Assembly (NCBI GenBank): GCA_002168075.1
Contig: NHCE01000005.1
Location: 284,442 to 321,019, forward strand
Length of the DNA: 36,578 bases
Origin: Rhizobiales bacterium TMED25
GTDB taxonomy: Bacteria; Pseudomonadota; Alphaproteobacteria; Rhizobiales; TMED25
Reading direction: 5' to 3'
Within the stretch, counting starts at the first letter, position 1; each line of letters starts with the position of its first letter. Below, in pieces: positions 28,699-36,530 of the stretch. A program made the position numbers and the translations under genes. A model generated the notes under the pieces. The model was not told the origin of the DNA. It did not search any database and worked only from the letters and a program-made list of their open reading frames with translations.

Positions 28699-29619
28699 TT
28701 AAGATAATCCATATAGTAGCTTACCTGGAACCGGCAGACTCGCCCTCATTATTCTACCATTCATTGAGTCAGTGATGTAAAGTGTTTTTCTATCTGGGCC
28801 ACCAAAAGCTGTGTTAGTCATCAAACTATGATTATCAGTATAAATTAGGTGAGTTGGAAGACAATTATTATCAAATCTCCAAACACCGACACCTAGATGA
28901 TTTACAATCATACCATCTTCAGAGTCCATTTCCAGTCCATCAGGTCCAGCGTGGCCACCCGATAATTGGATTGCAACACCACTCTTGCTTACACTATTGT
29001 CACCCATTAGTGGAAGACGCCATATTTGTTGTGATCTTGTTATAGCGACGTATACTTGATTTTCTGAGTTGTTAACAGTTATCCCATTTGGACTTGGCGC
29101 ATTTGTTACAAGTTTATGTAATTCACCATTTGCAGTTAACCTAAACACCCTTCCGGTTGGATCTATTATACCAGTCTGACCTTGGTCAGTAAAATATAGG
29201 TCTCCGTTTGATGTAAAATGAAGATCATTTAAACCTTTAAAACCCTCAGAGTACATTGTTCCTATAATTGGTTCTATTGATCCTGAATTAACATCTAATT
29301 TCATTAAACCTTGTTTATAACAGGCAATATAAGCAGAGCCATCCTTATGGAATTTTAGCCCATTTGGCCAACCATCATATTCGCAAATAATATCCCATTC
29401 TCCTTGAGGAGTAATTTTAAATATTCTACCGAAAGGTATATCAGTTACATATAGGTTTCCTTGTCTGTCAAATGATGGGCCTTCAAGAAATTGATTTACT
29501 TTTGCTCCTTGCCTATTTGGATTAGACCAAGCTGTTTGTTTTGTATCCCTATACTTTTCTGGTAGCTCAGTAAATATTTCAGCTTTTATTAGTTCTGGTT
29601 GATTAAACGGGTTTAACAT
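28699..29619 (-). CDS. SMP-30/gluconolactonase family lactone hydrolase
   Basis: The 306-residue protein is predicted to be a six-bladed beta-propeller. The divalent-metal ligands of the family are visible as Glu46 (FLEGPSFD), Asn131 (GLNDLHF), Asn178 (SPNGIT) and Asp227 (GPDGLEMD). Blade repeats such as DRQGNLYVTDIPFGRIFKI and SNGDLYFTDQGQTG recur. No signal peptide is seen, so it acts in the cytoplasm. Family members hydrolyse sugar lactones or other cyclic esters. The true substrate is unknown. It begins the minus-strand pair with the M24-fold gene and is divergent from the CoA operon, suggesting a shared pathway. The ATG has a GAGGA Shine-Dalgarno about 7 bases upstream. Confidence 0.88.
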   Translation of the reverse strand: MLNPFNQPELIKAEIFTELPEKYRDTKQTAWSNPNRQGAKVNQFLEGPSFDRQGNLYVTDIPFGRIFKITPQGEWDIICEYDGWPNGLKFHKDGSAYIACYKQGLMKLDVNSGSIEPIIGTMYSEGFKGLNDLHFTSNGDLYFTDQGQTGIIDPTGRVFRLTANGELHKLVTNAPSPNGITVNNSENQVYVAITRSQQIWRLPLMGDNSVSKSGVAIQLSGGHAGPDGLEMDSEDGMIVNHLGVGVWRFDNNCLPTHLIYTDNHSLMTNTAFGGPDRKTLYITDSMNGRIMRASLPVPGKLLYGLS

Positions 29620-29644
29620 TGAATTTCCTCACAGTAAAATTTTT

Positions 29645-29674
29645 TTGAATTGTATATATAACGTACCATATAAA
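29645..29674 (+). promoter_or_regulatory. Promoter candidate for the CoA operon
   Basis: TTGAAT (29645-29650) and TATAAA (29669-29674) are spaced by 18 bp on the plus strand. The predicted start near 29681 gives a leader of about 80 bases before the VOC-family ATG, which has a strong AGGAG Shine-Dalgarno. Confidence 0.4.
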
Positions 29675-29683
29675 ATATTTATG

Positions 29684-29689
29684 ATTATA
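29684..29689 (-). promoter_or_regulatory. -10 box candidate for the SMP-30/M24 pair
   Basis: A perfect TATAAT on the minus strand lies 65 bp upstream of the SMP-30-like start in the 143-bp divergent gap. No good -35 hexamer is seen at the usual distance, so an activator may be required. Confidence 0.3.
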
Positions 29690-29762
29690 CATAGATTTTT
29701 TTTCTGACATATATAAAATAAAAACAAAATTGTGCATGAATGTGTAAGTTTAGGAGATTAAG

Positions 29763-30197
29763 ATGAGTAAAACAGATAATTCAAATGGTTCAGGTGGTAT
29801 GATTTTTGATCATATAGCCCAGGCAGTTCCAAATATTGAAGATGCAGTGGAGCAATATGAAAATACCTTTGGTATATCCGCGGGGGAAATAATAATAATT
29901 GAAGAGCAAAAGATAAAGATGGCAACCATATCAATAGGCAATATAAAAATTGAACTTATGGAACCATTAGATGACCAGTCTCCAATTGCAAAATTCCTTC
30001 TCAGAAACCCAAATGGTGGTTTACATCATTACTGTTTAGCTGTTGATGATGTAAATAAAAAGTATGAGAATCAGAAGAGTAATGGTGTTAGCATCATATC
30101 TGAACCAACAAAAGGCTATCATGGTAGAAATTTATACTTTATTCACCCAAAACAAGTTTCAGGAGCATTAATTGAGGTTGAAGAACGCAAGAAATAA
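29763..30197 (+). CDS. VOC-family protein, methylmalonyl-CoA epimerase-like
   Basis: The 144-residue protein has the paired beta-alpha-beta-beta-beta modules of the vicinal oxygen chelate fold and closely follows the methylmalonyl-CoA epimerase pattern: DHIAQAVPNIEDAVEQY, KIELMEPLDDQSPIAKFL, NPNGGLHHYCLAVDDV and the C-terminal HPKQVSGALIEVEE. Likely metal ligands are His17, His88 or His89, and Glu138. No methylmalonyl-CoA mutase is nearby, so epimerisation of another 2-substituted acyl-CoA is plausible. It opens a plus-strand operon of CoA enzymes and has the strongest Shine-Dalgarno in that operon. Confidence 0.85.
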   Translation: MSKTDNSNGSGGMIFDHIAQAVPNIEDAVEQYENTFGISAGEIIIIEEQKIKMATISIGNIKIELMEPLDDQSPIAKFLLRNPNGGLHHYCLAVDDVNKKYENQKSNGVSIISEPTKGYHGRNLYFIHPKQVSGALIEVEERKK

Positions 30198-30247
30198 TGA
30201 TAGTTTTTCGCATTATGAAATTAAAAAAATAAATATAGAGGTAAAAG

Positions 30248-31111
30248 ATGTCAAAAGCAGGTGGAGATTATAAAGAAGTTTTATTTGAAATTAGAAATAA
30301 GGTTGCATGGATATCAATTAATAGACCAGATGTACGAAATGCCTTTAGGGAACAAACTCTTGATGAGTTAACACACGCAGTCTTATCTACTAGAAATGAT
30401 CCATCAATTGTTTGTGTTGTAATTAACGGGGTTGGTGATAAAGCTTTTTCAGCTGGTGGTGATTTCCATGCAATGATGCGATTGGATTGGGAAAACGCAG
30501 CCCATTGGAATGATAGAATGTTAGCACTTGCAATGGCTATAAGGGGTATTCCAATTCCTGTAGTTGCATCTGTTCATGGGTATTGTATGGGCGGTGGCCA
30601 CGAGTTAGCACTTTGGTGTGATTTAGTAATAGCTGCGGATGATGCAGTATTTGGCCAAAGTGGAGCTGTTGTTGGAGCCTGCCCAACTGTTGGAGCAACT
30701 CAGTATTTACCACAACTAATAGGTTCTCGATTAGCGAAAGAAATGATATTCATGGCAAGAAGATTCACAGCTCAAGAAGCTGTAAATATAGGCTTGATTA
30801 ACAGAGTTGTTCCAAAAAATAAATTGGATGAAGAAACTCAAAAGTGGTGTGAAGGACTCATAGAAAGAAGTGGGCAAACAATCAGACAGACAAAAAAATC
30901 ACTAAATCATGACTCAGATACTCTTTACGCAAGTTGGCAGCATGGTATGGAATTATTAGCTCATGTATGGGGTTCAGATGAGTCTATGGAAGGTATGAAT
31001 GCTTTTCTAGAAAAAAGAAAACCAGATTTTCAGCAGTTTCGTGAAAAAAGAAAAGATAACGTTGAGTCATACTTAGATGGTCTTGAAAATGATGAAAATG
31101 AAAGATCATAA
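30248..31111 (+). CDS. Crotonase-superfamily protein, MenB/BadI-like enoyl-CoA hydratase/isomerase
   Basis: The 287-residue crotonase acts on a CoA thioester. The oxyanion-hole segments are SAGGDF (68-73) and MGGGHEL (114-120). Sequence pattern places it nearer to MenB, BadI and other ring-forming or ring-opening crotonases than to classical hydratases: FGQSGAVVGA (135-144) matches the FGQxGPKVG block of MenB, and the C-terminal AFLEKRKPDFQQF is typical of that branch. The glutamate aligned with rat hydratase Glu144 is kept (Glu119), while the Glu164 position is Gly. The MenB SFDAGYG stretch is replaced by ACPTVGAT, so DHNA-CoA synthase activity is unlikely. The precise reaction is unknown. 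Confidence 0.85.
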   Translation: MSKAGGDYKEVLFEIRNKVAWISINRPDVRNAFREQTLDELTHAVLSTRNDPSIVCVVINGVGDKAFSAGGDFHAMMRLDWENAAHWNDRMLALAMAIRGIPIPVVASVHGYCMGGGHELALWCDLVIAADDAVFGQSGAVVGACPTVGATQYLPQLIGSRLAKEMIFMARRFTAQEAVNIGLINRVVPKNKLDEETQKWCEGLIERSGQTIRQTKKSLNHDSDTLYASWQHGMELLAHVWGSDESMEGMNAFLEKRKPDFQQFREKRKDNVESYLDGLENDENERS

Positions 31112-31132
31112 AAATGAATAAAAGATATCATA

Positions 31133-32332
31133 ATGGCTACTAAGATGGAAGGTCCACTAAATGGTATTAGGGTCCTAGATTTAAGTAGAATTTTAGCTGG
31201 ACCATTTTGCACAATGAATTTGGGTGATATGGGTGCAGAAATAATAAAGATTGAGCAGCCTGGAAAAGGTGACGATACTCGTTCTTGGGGACCACCTTTT
31301 GCAGGAAGCGAAGCTGCTTATTTTCTTGGTATTAATAGAAATAAGAAAAGTGTGACTCTAGATTTAAAGTCAGATCAAGGAATAGAGATATTAAAAAAGC
31401 TTCTTAAAGAATCTGATGTATTGATTGAAAATTTTAAGTTTGGAACGCTAGATAAGTTTGGAATAACTGATGATTGGCGCAAAAAAGAAGCACCTCAGTT
31501 AATCCATTGTCAAATAACTGGTTATGGAGGGAGGGGACCAAGAGGGAAAAGACCCGGATATGATTTTTTACTTCAAGCTGAAAGTGGACTTATGAGCATC
31601 ACAGGTGAAGAAAATGGTGATCCCATGAAAGTGGGGGTTGCATTAGTGGATATATGTACAGGTATGAACGCTACGATAGCAATATTAGGAGCTCTAAATT
31701 CTAGAAACTCATCAGGTGAAGGTCAAAAAGTTGAGACCAGTTTATATACTACAAGTATATCTATGCTCGTAAATGTTGCAGCAAATCATCTTGTCTCTGG
31801 TAAGCCTGCAAGAAGGTTTGGAAATGGTCATCCGAATATTGTTCCATATAGAACTTTTGAAGCAAGCGATGGAAGTATTGCGATTGCTGTTGGAAACGAT
31901 ACACAATTTGAAAAATTTAGTGTATGTCTCGAAAAAGAGGAATGGTCCAAAGATAGTCGATTTATCAAGAATGCAGATCGTGTAATAAATAGAGATGCTA
32001 TAGATGCAGAAATTCAAAAAGTTATTGAAAGAAAAACAGTTAAAGAATGGTTGGTGCAGTTGTTAGACTCTAACATACCAGCGAGTGCAGTAAATTCTGT
32101 CGAAAGCGCTTTATCAGATGAACAAACTTTGGCAAATGATATGGTGGTTGAGATTGATCATTCTCAGGCAGGTAGGCTCAAAATGCTGGGTGTTCCATAT
32201 AGGTTTTCTAATACTCCAGCACAAATTAATAAAGCACCACCTCTACTCGGGGAAGATAATCAGAATATCTTAAATTCCCTTGGTTATGATGACGAGATGA
32301 TTAACGATATGAGATCGAAGAAAATAATTTAA
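31133..32332 (+). CDS. Class III (CaiB/BaiF) CoA-transferase
   Basis: Family III CoA-transferases move CoA between carboxylic acids through an aspartyl-CoA intermediate and act as interlocked dimers. The 399-residue protein starts with the family block LNGIRVLDLSRILAGPFCTM, then MGAEIIKIEQPGKGDDTR and NRNKKSVTLDLKS. The catalytic aspartate is Asp173 in GVALVDICTGM. The C-terminal NTPAQINKAPPLLGEDN block is typical. It lies 21 bp after the crotonase and 13 bp before the class I CoA-transferase genes. It would activate a free acid with CoA from succinyl-CoA or from a pathway product. The substrate is not readable from sequence. Confidence 0.92.
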   Translation: MATKMEGPLNGIRVLDLSRILAGPFCTMNLGDMGAEIIKIEQPGKGDDTRSWGPPFAGSEAAYFLGINRNKKSVTLDLKSDQGIEILKKLLKESDVLIENFKFGTLDKFGITDDWRKKEAPQLIHCQITGYGGRGPRGKRPGYDFLLQAESGLMSITGEENGDPMKVGVALVDICTGMNATIAILGALNSRNSSGEGQKVETSLYTTSISMLVNVAANHLVSGKPARRFGNGHPNIVPYRTFEASDGSIAIAVGNDTQFEKFSVCLEKEEWSKDSRFIKNADRVINRDAIDAEIQKVIERKTVKEWLVQLLDSNIPASAVNSVESALSDEQTLANDMVVEIDHSQAGRLKMLGVPYRFSNTPAQINKAPPLLGEDNQNILNSLGYDDEMINDMRSKKII

Positions 32333-32345
32333 ATAAATTCATTTC

Positions 32346-33230
32346 ATGATTGAAAAAATTTCAAATATAAATGAGACTATAAAGAATAATATCACCAATA
32401 ATGATACTATATTCATTGGAGGGTTTGGTCATTTAATACCTTTCTTTTTAAGCCATGAATTAATCAGGCAAAATAAAAAAGATCTTACAATTTGTAGGTC
32501 AGGTGCAGATATTTTATTTGATCAATTAATTGCAGCAAAGATTATTAAGAAAGTTATATTTGGATATATAGGCAATCCATCAATAGGGCTATCACATTCA
32601 TTTAATAGAGCTTATAAATCAAAAAAAATTGAAGTAGAAGAATGGACAAATCAATCCATGATTTTAAGATTCCATGCAGCTCGAATGGGAGTTAGCTATT
32701 TACCCTCAAAAATTCTTCAAATTGGAGATAAACCGCCTAGTATAGATTACTTGCAATCAACTAGCTGTCCCTATACAGGAAATATTTATTCTGCAATACC
32801 CTCTTTAAAGCCGGATGTTGCGTTAATCCATGCACAAAAAGCAGATAAATATGGCAATGTTCAAATGTGGGGGATAGATGGTGACACAATTGAGGGTGCA
32901 TTGGCCTCAGACAAGATTATTGTTAGTGTAGAAAAAATTATTGATAATGAAACTCTCAAATTATCTCCAGAAAAGACAGTAATTCCCTCACATAGAGTAA
33001 CGAGTATTGTAGAAGTGCCATTTGGAGCATATCCATCTTATGTTTCTGGCTTCTATTCAAGAGACGACGATCACTATAAGGAATATGATAGTATCTCCAG
33101 AGATGAAGATAAGCTTGCGCAATATCTTGATGAGTGGATCTATTCATCTGAAACCATAACAGAATATCAAGAAACGATTGGGAAAGAGAAACTTATCGAC
33201 CTTGAAAAAGGTCCATGTGGTAAAATATGA
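32346..33230 (+). CDS. CoA-transferase class I, alpha subunit (GctA/IpdA-like)
   Basis: The 294-residue subunit resembles the alpha chains of glutaconate CoA-transferase and of IpdA, the actinobacterial cholesterol-ring hydrolase. Visible family features are IFIGGFGHLIP near residues 22-31, VEEWTNQSMILRFHAARMGV (a conserved Glu at 98/99), ADKYGNVQMWGIDGD and the IPSHRVTSIVEVPFGAYPS block. It overlaps the next gene by 4 bp (ATGA), so the two subunits are co-translated. Whether the pair is a transferase or a ring-cleaving hydrolase is open; the retained glutamate in the beta subunit favours a transferase. Confidence 0.87.
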   Translation: MIEKISNINETIKNNITNNDTIFIGGFGHLIPFFLSHELIRQNKKDLTICRSGADILFDQLIAAKIIKKVIFGYIGNPSIGLSHSFNRAYKSKKIEVEEWTNQSMILRFHAARMGVSYLPSKILQIGDKPPSIDYLQSTSCPYTGNIYSAIPSLKPDVALIHAQKADKYGNVQMWGIDGDTIEGALASDKIIVSVEKIIDNETLKLSPEKTVIPSHRVTSIVEVPFGAYPSYVSGFYSRDDDHYKEYDSISRDEDKLAQYLDEWIYSSETITEYQETIGKEKLIDLEKGPCGKI

Positions 33231-33970
33231 AAGTAAATAATTATAAAGATATATCAATAAATAAACGCATTGCAATGATTGCTGCTAGTGAACTCATAGG
33301 TTACCAATCCTGTTTTGTGGGTATTGGAATTCCATCAGACGCTGCATGTTTGGCAAAGCTCAGTGTAGAGCCAAATCTAAATTTAATATATGAGTCAGGA
33401 GCAATTGGTGCATTCCCCCAAACGAAATCCTATTCAACCGGAAGTCCATCAATTGCCTTTGGATCAGATATGATAACAGATAGTTTCTCTGTATTTTCAG
33501 AACTCCAAGCTGGAAGAATTGATGTAGGTCTTCTCTCGGCAGCTCAGATTGATAAGTTCGGAAATTTAAACTCAACTGTAATTGGCTCTTACGATGAACC
33601 AAAAGTTAGAATGGTAGGATCTGGTGGAGCTCATGATATCGCTTGCTTGGTTCCGAATCTATTTATTTTAATGCCTCATGAGCCGCGAAGATTCGTTAAT
33701 GATGTAGATTTTATTACAAGCCCTGGCTCAGGATCAGAGATAGACCAATTAAGAGATAAATACAAATTAGGTAGTGGTCCATCAATGCTAATAACTGATA
33801 GAGCTAAATTTAAAATGAGCCCAGACGGCTGGTATTTGCACAGTATTCTGCAAGATTTTTCTTATGAAGACGCAATCGAAGGACTACCATGGGAGCTCAA
33901 AAAACCGTCCAATAATCCAATTATAGTGGATAGTAAAATAATTGACTCAATTGATACAATTAACTTGTGA
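33227..33970 (+). CDS. CoA-transferase class I, beta subunit (GctB/IpdB-like)
   Basis: The 247-residue partner of the preceding gene has the IGIPSDAACLAKL block, then LIYESGAIGA with Glu56 at the position of the catalytic glutamate of glutaconate CoA-transferase beta chains (Glu54 there, from memory). GSDMITDSFSVFSELQAGRIDVGLLSAAQIDKFGNLNST and VGSGGAHDIAC follow, all typical of the family. Its last 11 bp overlap the 3' end of the convergent aminotransferase gene, so no terminator can lie between them. Confidence 0.87.
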   Translation: MKVNNYKDISINKRIAMIAASELIGYQSCFVGIGIPSDAACLAKLSVEPNLNLIYESGAIGAFPQTKSYSTGSPSIAFGSDMITDSFSVFSELQAGRIDVGLLSAAQIDKFGNLNSTVIGSYDEPKVRMVGSGGAHDIACLVPNLFILMPHEPRRFVNDVDFITSPGSGSEIDQLRDKYKLGSGPSMLITDRAKFKMSPDGWYLHSILQDFSYEDAIEGLPWELKKPSNNPIIVDSKIIDSIDTINL

Positions 33971-35327
33971 TTTCTTTCAAACTAATAAGTGTCTTTTCAA
34001 TAATTATATCAGCTTCTTTTTCATTTAAGCATAATGCTGGAGCAAATCCAAGTGTATCACCTGAGGGCATTGCCCTTGCTAAGACTCCATTTTTAGACAT
34101 TACCGTAACAAGTTTCTGTGCAAATTGACCTTGTTTGTCAAAAAAATTTCTATTCTTTTTGTCTTTTACAAACTCGACAGCAGATAACAATCCAGCTGAC
34201 CTCACATCTCCAACAAGTGGATGATCTTCAAGCTTTTCGATAAGCTTATTATTGAAATAGTTCGCAATCAAATGACCATTTTCTATCAAATTCTCATCAT
34301 CAATTAATTGTAGATTTGCAACACCTGCCGCACAAGATATAGGATGAGCGGAATAGGTAGACCCCTGCATTAATGGGCCAAATTCGTCAGTTCCATCAGA
34401 AATAACTTGGGATATTTTATCTGATATAATTGATCCCGAAAGGGGGCTGTAAGCTGACGTTAAACCCTTTGCTATTGTTATCATATCAGCTTTTATATTA
34501 TAATATTCAACACCAAACATTTTACCTAACCTACCAAACCCAGTTATAACTTCATCAGATATAAATGCAATTTCATATTTCTTAAGTATATTTGAAATTA
34601 TGGGCCAATAATTTTTTGGTGGAGGGACAAGACCACCATTACCCATTACTGGTTCAGCAATAAATCCTGCAATTGTATCGGGCCCTTCGTTTATAATTAA
34701 CTGCTCAAGATTTTCACCGCACATTATAGAAAAGTCGTTTTCATCTTGATCAAGATCATCACGATGAAAATAATGTGCAGCCTCTGTATGGATAATACCA
34801 CTTATTGGAAGATCAAAGTTCTCATGATACTTTTTTAAACCAGTCAGACTTCCAGTCAAAATGCCTGCACCATGATAGCCACCTATACGTGCTATTATCT
34901 TTTTCTTCTTTGTTTTCCCTATTAAATTATTGTAATGCCAGAGTAATTTGATATTTGTTTCGTTAGCATCAGAACCTGTAAGACCAAAGTAAATTTTTTT
35001 CATATTATTAGGGGCTCTCTCAATTATCATATCAGATAATTTTATAGAAGCCTCAGTGGCATTTCCATAATAGGAGTGATAGTACGCTAGCTGTGATACT
35101 TGTTTTTTAATTGCGTCTATTATTTTTTTTCTACCATACCCTACATTGATACAATATAGGCCCGCAAATGCATCGATATACTCTTTTCCTGATGTGTCTT
35201 TTATAAGCACACCATTAGCGGACTCCATTATTCTGCTCGGTATCTCTCCTCTTTCAAATTTTCCAAGATGAGTTAGTGGGTGGATAAAATTTTTTCTATC
35301 TAATTCTTCATAAGATTGATTATTCAT
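33960..35327 (-). CDS. Class III PLP-dependent aminotransferase (omega-aminotransferase type)
   Basis: The 455-residue protein belongs to the putrescine-, taurine- or beta-alanine-pyruvate branch of fold-type I aminotransferases. Visible features are the N-terminal HPLTHLGKFERGEIPSRIM, the phosphate-binding LTGSDANETNIKL (GSDANE 118-123), the PLP-ring aspartate in SDEVITGFGRLG (Asp258), the Schiff-base lysine Lys287 in ITIAKGLTSAYSPLSG, and the QGSTYSAHPISCAA block. It would transfer a terminal amino group from an amine or omega-amino acid, giving an aldehyde. Substrate is not determinable. It is convergent with the CoA operon, has its own promoter candidate, and lacks a clear Shine-Dalgarno. 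Confidence 0.92.
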   Translation of the reverse strand: MNNQSYEELDRKNFIHPLTHLGKFERGEIPSRIMESANGVLIKDTSGKEYIDAFAGLYCINVGYGRKKIIDAIKKQVSQLAYYHSYYGNATEASIKLSDMIIERAPNNMKKIYFGLTGSDANETNIKLLWHYNNLIGKTKKKKIIARIGGYHGAGILTGSLTGLKKYHENFDLPISGIIHTEAAHYFHRDDLDQDENDFSIMCGENLEQLIINEGPDTIAGFIAEPVMGNGGLVPPPKNYWPIISNILKKYEIAFISDEVITGFGRLGKMFGVEYYNIKADMITIAKGLTSAYSPLSGSIISDKISQVISDGTDEFGPLMQGSTYSAHPISCAAGVANLQLIDDENLIENGHLIANYFNNKLIEKLEDHPLVGDVRSAGLLSAVEFVKDKKNRNFFDKQGQFAQKLVTVMSKNGVLARAMPSGDTLGFAPALCLNEKEADIIIEKTLISLKEITS

Positions 35328-35364
35328 AGCAATTTTTATATATTTACAATGTTAAGAAGGGCAT

Positions 35365-35393
35365 ATATTAGTATGATAATTCTTAATATTCAA
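35365..35393 (-). promoter_or_regulatory. Promoter candidate for the aminotransferase gene
   Basis: On the minus strand TTGAAT (35393-35388) and TAATAT (35370-35365) are separated by 17 bp. An inverted repeat (TTCTTA, 8 bp, TAAGAA; 35380-35399) surrounds the -35 and could be an operator. Confidence 0.4.
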
Positions 35394-35480
35394 TAAGAAC
35401 ATATCACTTTTATATAGTGCAAATTAATGAGTTTTTAAATCGATAAAAAAAGAATATAAATTGGGTGTGAGTAATTGAAT

Positions 35481-35520
35481 AAATCAACATTAGGGATTAG
35501 GGATTAGGATGTGTTGATTT
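35481..35520. repeat. Hairpin with 7-bp tandem-repeat loop
   Basis: AAATCAACA (35481-35489) pairs perfectly with TGTTGATTT (35512-35520), plus one G-T wobble pair inside. The 20-base loop (35491-35510) consists of TAGGGAT twice followed by TAGGAT. It lies downstream of the bicupin and upstream of the aminotransferase in the same reading direction. Confidence 0.6.
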
Positions 35521-35607
35521 TATAGCTTTTTGAGTTGAGGTTCATATACTAGGTATCAAATACCCACACAACAATTATACGGTTGGCATTTGCGATGAGA
35601 TCACTTT

Positions 35608-36447
35608 TTAAATGTTCTTGCCTTCTCCATGGACATGTTTTTCAATATGTCTTGAGGGTGATTTTCCTCTTATGTCTGTTCCAATTGGAGACCATGTACA
35701 TACGTTTGTTGTTTGTGTCCAAATTGTTTTATTTTCACCAGGCACAAAAAATTCTACAAATTTACATTGGTCGTCTTTGGTGTAGAACCAGTGTTTCTCA
35801 TTCTCAAAGTTATAAAGAAGGTCAAATTTATTTAATTCTTTCTCCTCTCCGTCTAAAACTGCAAATACCGAACCACTTGTAATGAATTGATAATGTTCGG
35901 CCCCCATGTGGTAATGCTCAGGACAAGAAGTGGATTGAGGGTACACAATCAATTCACCTTTAACACTATCCGTCCCTACAAGTGAGTCAGATAAGAGATA
36001 GACTCTTTTCCGATCATCATGTTCAGATTTTAAAACAGGCTCATTCCCCCAATTTACAACTCGCAGATCACTCTCATACATATCATTTGCATCATTTTCA
36101 TGGATTTTATAATTTGGAATCCTTGTTACAATGAAAGAAGATCCTTTGGGAGTATCCAGACTAACATGATGGGTTCCCTTTATAAAAATAATTTTAGTAT
36201 CATCAACTCGTCTACCGGGTATATATGTATTAGGATAGTAGGTATCTATCCGTCCAGAAAGTATCTGAATCCATGTGATATCATTTTCATTATTGCTAAA
36301 GTCTAATGAAGATTTTGGTGATGTTTCATAATAATCTATAATAATTCTGTTATCGTCTAGAGAACTGGAGTCTAGAATATTTTTACATTTGATACCATTT
36401 GCAACGTCTGTAAAATTTATATCTGAGAATTTCTTTATTATTGGCAT
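35608..36447 (-). CDS. Bicupin-type protein of unknown function
   Basis: The 279-residue protein appears to contain two cupin barrels. The C-terminal one has a recognisable metal motif, CPEHYHMGAEHYQFITSG, with His178, His180 and Glu184, and a fourth candidate His219 in EKHWFY. The N-terminal half (about 1-125) has cupin-like strand spacing, such as WIQILSGRIDTY and FIKGTHHVSL, but no clear metal ligands. No signal peptide is present. Cupins of this layout include dioxygenases, isomerases and binding proteins, so no function is assigned. An AGGA about 8 bases before the ATG supports the start. Two tandem palindromic repeats lie 84-125 bp upstream. Confidence 0.8.
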   Translation of the reverse strand: MPIIKKFSDINFTDVANGIKCKNILDSSSLDDNRIIIDYYETSPKSSLDFSNNENDITWIQILSGRIDTYYPNTYIPGRRVDDTKIIFIKGTHHVSLDTPKGSSFIVTRIPNYKIHENDANDMYESDLRVVNWGNEPVLKSEHDDRKRVYLLSDSLVGTDSVKGELIVYPQSTSCPEHYHMGAEHYQFITSGSVFAVLDGEEKELNKFDLLYNFENEKHWFYTKDDQCKFVEFFVPGENKTIWTQTTNVCTWSPIGTDIRGKSPSRHIEKHVHGEGKNI

Positions 36448-36530
36448 CTGTTTAATCCTATTTACATTTAACCTTGAATGAGGATATAATTTTTTTATTT
36501 ATCAGTAAACCAAATTAAATAAAAATGACG

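Larger units (their letters stand above)
35328..35607. other. 280-bp intergenic region between bicupin and aminotransferase
   Basis: No coding sequence is supported here. It contains the aminotransferase promoter candidate (35365-35393) with an overlapping inverted repeat, a hairpin with a tandem-repeat loop (35481-35520), and a small perfect hairpin GGTAT-CAA-ATACC (35552-35564). Neither hairpin has a run of T on the bicupin-downstream side, so a Rho-independent terminator is not supported. Confidence 0.6.

Noticed and set aside
30248-31111. Naming the crotonase menB
   Set aside because: The MenB active-site loop is not conserved and no other menaquinone genes are in the window.
29763-33970. 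Calling the operon a steroid degradation cluster because of crotonase-IpdAB resemblance
   Set aside because: No steroid side-chain or ring A/B genes are present, a CaiB transferase and VOC protein are inserted, and the beta subunit keeps the transferase glutamate.
35491-35510. Telomere-like repeat (TTAGGGA units)
   Set aside because: Only about three copies inside a small hairpin loop in an internal position; resemblance to telomeric repeats is superficial.
35541-35580. Possible tRNA remnant around a GGTTC-like stretch and small hairpin
   Set aside because: No cloverleaf arms or acceptor stem can be built on either strand.
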